Below the pieces are notes generated by a model that saw nothing but the letters and a program-made list of their open reading frames with translations, had not been told where the DNA came from and did not search any database. Source: VMCP01 sp965659745 (GTDB taxonomy: Bacteria; Bacteroidota; Bacteroidia; NS11-12g; UBA955). Taken from it: a stretch of DNA of 17,912 bases. Position 1 is the first letter of the stretch; the number at the start of each line of letters is the position of its first letter. This document shows, piece by piece, positions 13,375-17,912 of this stretch. The stretch covers positions 1 through 17,912 of the forward strand of contig CBFHXF010000041.1 of the NCBI GenBank assembly GCA_965659745.1. The letters run 5' to 3'. The translations under genes were made by a program, and so were the position numbers.

Positions 13375-16300
13375 TTGGATTTCCTCCATTTTTTTCCGTT
13401 TCGATCGATATAAAAACGGTCACCGCGCTGTTCTACAGTGGCCATTCCAGATTGAAAATCCGTAGCAAAATCATAAACAAAGGGCGCTATGATTTGTCCT
13501 TTGGTATCGATGAATCCAAATTTTCCATTTTTCTGCACGCGAGCTAAGCCCTCAGCAAAATTAAAGGCTTGGTTGTATTGGGGTTGAATGACTACAAGGC
13601 CGTCTTTGTTCATATAACCATAAAGTCCATTTTTAAATATTTTGGCTCGAGAATCTTGAAAGTCGCCTACATCAAATTCGTCGAGTTCTATGCGCGGCAT
13701 GCCGGTAGGATCGATGTATTTCACTGAATTTTTACCTTCCACCCGTGCCAATTCATCGCTAAAGTTATAAGCGGTATTGAACTGAGGTTCTACAACGATT
13801 TCAAAATTTTGATCAATATAGCCCCATAAATCTCCCATTTGTATGGCTGCCAAACCATCGTGAAAGGGCTTGGTAAAGTCGAAACGTGTTTGTTGGTATA
13901 CTTGGGCACGACCTTCGGCATTTATATATCCCCACTTATCTCCTAATTTAACCTCGGCATAACCTTCTTTATACGAGATTACCTCATCGTAAATAGAAGC
14001 AATTTTTTCGTTTCCTATGGTATCGATAAACCCCCATTTATCTCTAAGTCTTACGGCGGCATAATCTTCAGAAAAGGGACGTACTTCGGTGTATAAAGGT
14101 TTGACTTTCCAGGTTTTATTTTTATTGAGGAATCCCCATTTTTTATTACTACGAACGGGAAATAAACCTTCTTGATTTTCTAAAGCGCCTTCGTAAGTTA
14201 TGTCAATAACCACGCTGCCCGTTTTATTAATGTATCCGTAGAGCCCGTTTTGTTGAACCCAAGCGCTTCCATTAATAAAATGTCCTGCAGACTCATATGT
14301 GGGAGGGATAACATAGGTATTTAAAGGATCAATAAAACCCCACATACCTTCTTTTTGTACGGCAGCTAGGCCTTCGCTGAATGGATCTACTGCTTCGTAC
14401 ATAAAAGGTATTACTTGTTCACCCGTAGTGGCAATAGCACCCCAGAGCCCGGATTGTTTAACCCAAGCGATACCTTCGTTGAAATCATAAGCATATTCAA
14501 AAGTGGCAGGTATAGCCCATTGTTTGTTGACATCAAGATAACCCCAAGTATTCCCGTTTTTAGCCTTTCTGAGACCGTTGTTGAGATACCCTATGTCTTC
14601 GTAGTTGGGTAAAACCAACCATTCACCGTTTTCATCGAGAATGCCATATTTTCCCCTTTCTTTGGTTTTAATTTCGCCATTAACGGGTCCTTCTAGGTAA
14701 TCAAATTCAGGTAAGAAATAATAGTTTTGAATCCGATCTATTAAGCCGTACTTTCCATTCACCACCACCGTGGCGAGTCCGGTTGAGAAGGAAGAGGCCA
14801 GATTGTATTTAGTTTCAATGAGGGTTGATAGATTTCCGTTTTTGTCGGCTAATCCGATACCCCCCAACATGTCAACGGGTTCTAGTTCATCAGAGAATTC
14901 GCCACATTCTTCATAGATAACGGGAATTACAATCATACCGCGTTCATCTATGATGCCTTTTCTTCCGTTGCGTATCACGCGGGCCAAACCGTTATTGAAC
15001 TTGGCAGCTTCGTCTTGAATGAACGCAATGACTAAATCTCCTTTTTCGTTGATGTAACCGTATTTTCCATTCTGTCGCACATTGCAAAGTCCATTTTGGA
15101 AAGGCGCTGCATCTTCAAACATGATAGGCACCAAGAATTCGGCTTGTGAATTAATCACACCAAACTTACCGCCCAATTCAACGGTTGCTGAGCCGTTAAC
15201 AAAACTTCCCGCGAAATCAAAAACAGGAGTGATGGCAATTTCACCGAAACGACCAATATAACCCCATTTATCTTTGACCTGAACAGGAGCCAAACCGTCG
15301 CTAAACTCACCGGCTTGTATGTATTTGGGAACAAATACGTAGTTACCGAATTTATCTACATATCCCCATTTTCCTTTCAATTTAACATTGAATTGGCTTT
15401 GGGTTAAATTACCGATATCTTGATAGCGAGGACTCACTACGAATTTGCCGTTTAAATCGATAATGCCCCATAAATTATTAACCTTTACTGGTGCTACCCC
15501 TTCGCGAAACTCGCCGGTTTGATCAAAAATTTCGGGAGTAATGGTATTGCGATTGATGTCGATAAATCCCCATTTTCCATTTTTCTTTACTGAAATAATT
15601 TCATCGGAAAGCGTGCCTAAATCTTCGTATAGCGGTGGAATTATTACACTGCCGTTTAAGTCGTACAAGGCCCATTTGCCCGTGCTATCCATGGCTATAA
15701 AGTGGTATTCGTATATTTCACGTATGGCACTAAAAGTGGGGTTGATGACGAATTTCCCGCTGGTATCAATAATTCCAAAAAAGCTGTTTTCTCTCGCAGT
15801 TGCAAAACCAAAATTATTAAAGCCTGTAATAAAGTTATACTTGTAGGGAATGGCTTGCTGCCCATTTTCATTGATAAAATAAAAACTATCTAAAACCCGA
15901 ACGGGAGCGAAACCCATTTTGAGTTCTTTGGCATCGTCAAAATCAAAAGGTATTAGTTCCTTTCCAGTAGCATTAACATAACCCCATTTGCCTTCCTTGC
16001 GTACCGGAATCAACCCTTCTGAATAGATGCCTGCTGCTTCAAATTGGGGTGGTACAGATTCATTTCCTTGAACGTCAATAAATCCAAAAACACCGCCCCT
16101 TTCCATTTTTGCGAGTCCGTCATGGAAATCGCTCACCTCGCTAAAATTAGGTTCAATAACCACTTCGTTGCGGAAATCTACGAAACCCCAAAGACCATCT
16201 TTTTTGACCCGAGCCATGCCTTCGCTGAATTCGCTGGTGAAATCATAGTTGAATTCTGCAGGAACGATGTTATTTCCCGACTTATCGATAAAGTCAAAAC

Positions 16301-17573
16301 GGCCTCCAATTTCTACTTTGGCAATACCGTTTTTGAATTCCGAAGCAGAATTGAATTTAGGCTGAATCACAAATTTACCCTCTGTGTTTATATAGCCCCA
16401 ACCTTTAGCTGTTTTAACAGCGGCCAAGCCCTCGGTAAATACGGTGTATTCTAAAAAACGTTCCTCGAAAAGCGACTCGCCCTTTCGGTTTATAGCAATC
16501 CATTCTCCATCGAGCTGTACCCAGCTAATACCTCTTACAAAACGTATGGCTAATTCGTAAATGGGATCTACAATCCAGCGACCTTCTTTATCGATAAATC
16601 CCCAATTATCCTTAAACTTAACTGCTGCCAAACCTTCGTGAAAATCGTCTACAAACTCATAAATAGCCGGTATTTGTAATACTCCATTTTTGTTTATAAA
16701 TCCGTATTTATCTTCAATTAAAACTTGGGCTAAATCTTCAGAGAACGGCCGCGCATCGTTATACTGAAGTGGAATTACGATTTTGCCATCGCGGTTGGCA
16801 TAGCCCCATTTCCCCCCTCTACTGATGTTTACCAACAACGTGTTTTCAGACGATTCAAATCGAAACGTTTTGCCTCTGCTGGGGAACATGGTTCCTGTGG
16901 CATCTATAAATCCCCATTTACCGCGGTTTTTAACATTGGCCAAACCCTCGTGAAAGTCGCCCGCATCTTCATAAACTAAGTCAACAATCAAGGCGCCATT
17001 GCGATTCACATAACCCCATTTATTTCCTTTTCTTACCGCTGCCAATCCCTCGTAATAATCACCTACCGCATCGTAGTCCTCAGGCATGATGAACTTACCT
17101 GTGGTGTCTATAAATCCAAATAAAACGTTTGTCGATACTTTTGCTCTGCCTTCGTGAAAGTCGCCCCCCACTAAAAATTTAAACGGGATACTTAATTTAC
17201 CTTTTGCATTGGCATATCCTACATAACCGTTTTTCTCAACCTTATAAAAACCACCTGAAAGTGGTGATACCCATTCGTAGGTTACCGAATCAATGGGCGT
17301 TTGAGTGGCCGTATCTACAAAAACAAAGTAGCCTTCCTTGTTCTTTTGGGGCATAACAGAAGGAGAAGGATAGCTCTTAGGTAGCGTTACTTTTGGTTCC
17401 TTGCGCTTTACTTTATCTTCTTTATCTTCTTGCTCTTCTTCAACTGGGTTGTATGAACCCCATGACTGGGAATAACTTAAATTCGGACAAAAAATTAAAA
17501 TTGCACAAATGAGCCATGCACAAGCAGAAGTTTTAAGTGAAAGCGTTATGTCTTTTATTCTAGTATTTCCCAT
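13371..17573 (-). CDS. Giant exported WG-repeat protein
   Basis: A 1400-residue protein made almost wholly of WG (beta) repeats. A signal peptide is visible: MGNTRIKDITLSLK, a hydrophobic core CAWLICAILIFC, and a probable cut after SYS at about residue 35. A charged Glu/Lys linker (44-61) and a Pro/Ser stretch follow. From about residue 80 I count 38 full repeats plus a final half repeat, about 34 residues each, of the pattern GKWGFID..G..(V/I)IP..(Y/F)..A..F.EGLA.V. About half have Trp-Gly; the others have Tyr-Gly or Phe-Gly. Units 1, 5, 9, 15-16, 25-26 and 36 are the most degenerate. There is no C-terminal sorting domain or anchor: it ends KKWRKSN. Periplasmic or surface scaffold/binding work is inference; the repeat family has no settled function. 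It follows dtd by 36 bp. Confidence 0.93.
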   Translation of the reverse strand: MGNTRIKDITLSLKTSACAWLICAILIFCPNLSYSQSWGSYNPVEEEQEDKEDKVKRKEPKVTLPKSYPSPSVMPQKNKEGYFVFVDTATQTPIDSVTYEWVSPLSGGFYKVEKNGYVGYANAKGKLSIPFKFLVGGDFHEGRAKVSTNVLFGFIDTTGKFIMPEDYDAVGDYYEGLAAVRKGNKWGYVNRNGALIVDLVYEDAGDFHEGLANVKNRGKWGFIDATGTMFPSRGKTFRFESSENTLLVNISRGGKWGYANRDGKIVIPLQYNDARPFSEDLAQVLIEDKYGFINKNGVLQIPAIYEFVDDFHEGLAAVKFKDNWGFIDKEGRWIVDPIYELAIRFVRGISWVQLDGEWIAINRKGESLFEERFLEYTVFTEGLAAVKTAKGWGYINTEGKFVIQPKFNSASEFKNGIAKVEIGGRFDFIDKSGNNIVPAEFNYDFTSEFSEGMARVKKDGLWGFVDFRNEVVIEPNFSEVSDFHDGLAKMERGGVFGFIDVQGNESVPPQFEAAGIYSEGLIPVRKEGKWGYVNATGKELIPFDFDDAKELKMGFAPVRVLDSFYFINENGQQAIPYKYNFITGFNNFGFATARENSFFGIIDTSGKFVINPTFSAIREIYEYHFIAMDSTGKWALYDLNGSVIIPPLYEDLGTLSDEIISVKKNGKWGFIDINRNTITPEIFDQTGEFREGVAPVKVNNLWGIIDLNGKFVVSPRYQDIGNLTQSQFNVKLKGKWGYVDKFGNYVFVPKYIQAGEFSDGLAPVQVKDKWGYIGRFGEIAITPVFDFAGSFVNGSATVELGGKFGVINSQAEFLVPIMFEDAAPFQNGLCNVRQNGKYGYINEKGDLVIAFIQDEAAKFNNGLARVIRNGRKGIIDERGMIVIPVIYEECGEFSDELEPVDMLGGIGLADKNGNLSTLIETKYNLASSFSTGLATVVVNGKYGLIDRIQNYYFLPEFDYLEGPVNGEIKTKERGKYGILDENGEWLVLPNYEDIGYLNNGLRKAKNGNTWGYLDVNKQWAIPATFEYAYDFNEGIAWVKQSGLWGAIATTGEQVIPFMYEAVDPFSEGLAAVQKEGMWGFIDPLNTYVIPPTYESAGHFINGSAWVQQNGLYGYINKTGSVVIDITYEGALENQEGLFPVRSNKKWGFLNKNKTWKVKPLYTEVRPFSEDYAAVRLRDKWGFIDTIGNEKIASIYDEVISYKEGYAEVKLGDKWGYINAEGRAQVYQQTRFDFTKPFHDGLAAIQMGDLWGYIDQNFEIVVEPQFNTAYNFSDELARVEGKNSVKYIDPTGMPRIELDEFDVGDFQDSRAKIFKNGLYGYMNKDGLVVIQPQYNQAFNFAEGLARVQKNGKFGFIDTKGQIIAPFVYDFATDFQSGMATVEQRGDRFYIDRNGKKWRKSN
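13374..17336 (-). repeat. Tandem WG-repeat array, about 38.5 units of ~102 bp
   Basis: Repeats are clear in the protein but diverged in the DNA: neighbouring units share the motif with different codons, so I see no recent unit duplication. The best-conserved core in each unit encodes (K/L)WG(F/Y)(I/V)(D/N). Unit length is mostly 34 codons, with a few of 35-36 (for example the unit starting GKWGFIDATG). Confidence 0.85.
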
Positions 17574-17582
17574 TAAAAGTTA

Positions 17583-17590
17583 CAAATTTA
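17583..17590 (-). promoter_or_regulatory. Probable -7 box of the WG-repeat gene
   Basis: On the minus strand TAAATTTG is an exact TAnnTTTG match, nine bases before the ATG at 17573, giving a very short leader. No clear -33 TTG is seen, and read-through from dtd is also possible across the 36-bp gap. Confidence 0.5.
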
Positions 17591-17609
17591 ACATATAAAA
17601 CGTTCCCGT

Positions 17610-17912
17610 CTATTCTCTGTTTTTACTGTCAACGATGATTGTAACAGGTCCGTCTAATTCACAGGAGATTTGCATGTCGGCCCCAAATACACCCGCACCT
17701 ATCTTACCCGTGAAATTAGCGGCCATTTGAATTAAGGTGTAATCGTATAATGATTTCGCTTTTTGAGCACCGGCGGCACGTATGAATGAGGGCCTATTTC
17801 CTTTGGCCGTTTGGGCGTGAAGGGTAAATTGACTTATCATTAGTATACCTCCTTCAACATCCATTACCGATCGATTCATTTTTCCGGCCTCATCAGAGAA
17901 AATCCGCATTTG
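17610..17912 (-). CDS. dtd: D-aminoacyl-tRNA deacylase, 5' end cut off by window end
   Basis: Dtd removes D-amino acids (and glycine mischarged on tRNA-Ala) from tRNAs. The frame is open to the last base, so about the first third, with the cross-subunit Gly-cisPro motif, lies outside the window; the ATG at 17909 is internal. The visible part matches the family: RIFSDEAGKMNRSV, the active-site motif SQFTLHA, KGNRPSF, GVFGADMQISCELDGPVTI, ending DSKNRE. These include the SQFTL element and the GPVT element that line the active site. It probably shares a direction and perhaps a transcript with the WG-repeat gene downstream. Confidence 0.93.
   Translation of the reverse strand, partial: QMRIFSDEAGKMNRSVMDVEGGILMISQFTLHAQTAKGNRPSFIRAAGAQKAKSLYDYTLIQMAANFTGKIGAGVFGADMQISCELDGPVTIIVDSKNRE

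Noticed and set aside
16044..16454. 136-codon open frame on the + strand opposite the WG gene, plus several similar ones (14415-14612, 15541-15893)
   Set aside because: They lie antisense to a clearly real repeat gene, have no recognisable domain and are low-quality Phe/Ser/Ile-rich translations, as expected from the complement of repeat codons.
1..17912. CRISPR array, tRNA/rRNA genes, insertion sequence or defence island
   Set aside because: No spaced direct repeats, cloverleaf-like sequences, transposase motifs or terminal inverted repeats were seen. All large spans are filled by housekeeping or conserved genes, and no gap without a gene exceeds about 155 bp.

Overview
The window looks like chromosomal core sequence from a member of the Bacteroidota, probably a flavobacterial or related marine/aquatic lineage. 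This rests on lineage-typical families (a PUR/DUF3276 protein, DUF4199, a DUF4270 lipoprotein, the stand-alone 'glycogen synthase' N-domain), on several matches to the Bacteroidota -7 promoter element TAnnTTTG just before start codons, on AT-rich coding DNA, and on the near absence of Shine-Dalgarno motifs. I see no mobile element, tRNA, rRNA or CRISPR array. Two runs of N (4582-4680 and 10353-10499) mark assembly gaps inside genes.

Left part, + strand: the 3' part of an ABC exporter (1-1530); a monocistronic PUR-family nucleic-acid-binding protein with its own promoter and a strong terminator (1684-2046); then a tightly packed operon starting at an exact TAnnTTTG box: DUF4199 membrane protein, PlsC-like acyltransferase, gatC and a LolD/MacB-type ABC ATPase, whose stop and start codons overlap at every junction. 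A GH3-family adenylating enzyme (interrupted by an artefactual gap and duplication) and kbl (2-amino-3-ketobutyrate CoA ligase) follow. A hairpin terminator at 7328-7363 separates kbl from the convergent block.

Middle, - strand (12454 down to 7404): one apparent operon, stand-alone GT5 N-domain protein -> DUF4270 lipoprotein -> DAHP synthase-like enzyme -> LeuT-type sodium symporter -> tiny MetS-type subunit. It is led by a well-formed promoter (TTTTG, 20-nt spacer, TAATTTTG). Several members deviate from their families: the glycogen synthase lacks the KTGGL loop and the whole C-terminal domain, the DAHP synthase has Gln where the metal-ligand His is expected, and the symporter has a ~100-residue periplasmic insertion resembling a lipoyl/barrel-sandwich fold.

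Right part: panC runs divergently from that operon. It converges with a 1400-residue exported WG-repeat protein (about 38 repeats of ~34 residues) so tightly that the two stop codons share a TTAA. Upstream of the WG gene lies the 3' part of dtd (D-aminoacyl-tRNA deacylase), cut by the window end.

No obvious defence or mobile system is present. The most unusual items are the modified symporter, the altered DAHP synthase, the pseudoenzyme-like glycosyltransferase/DUF4270 pair and the giant WG protein.
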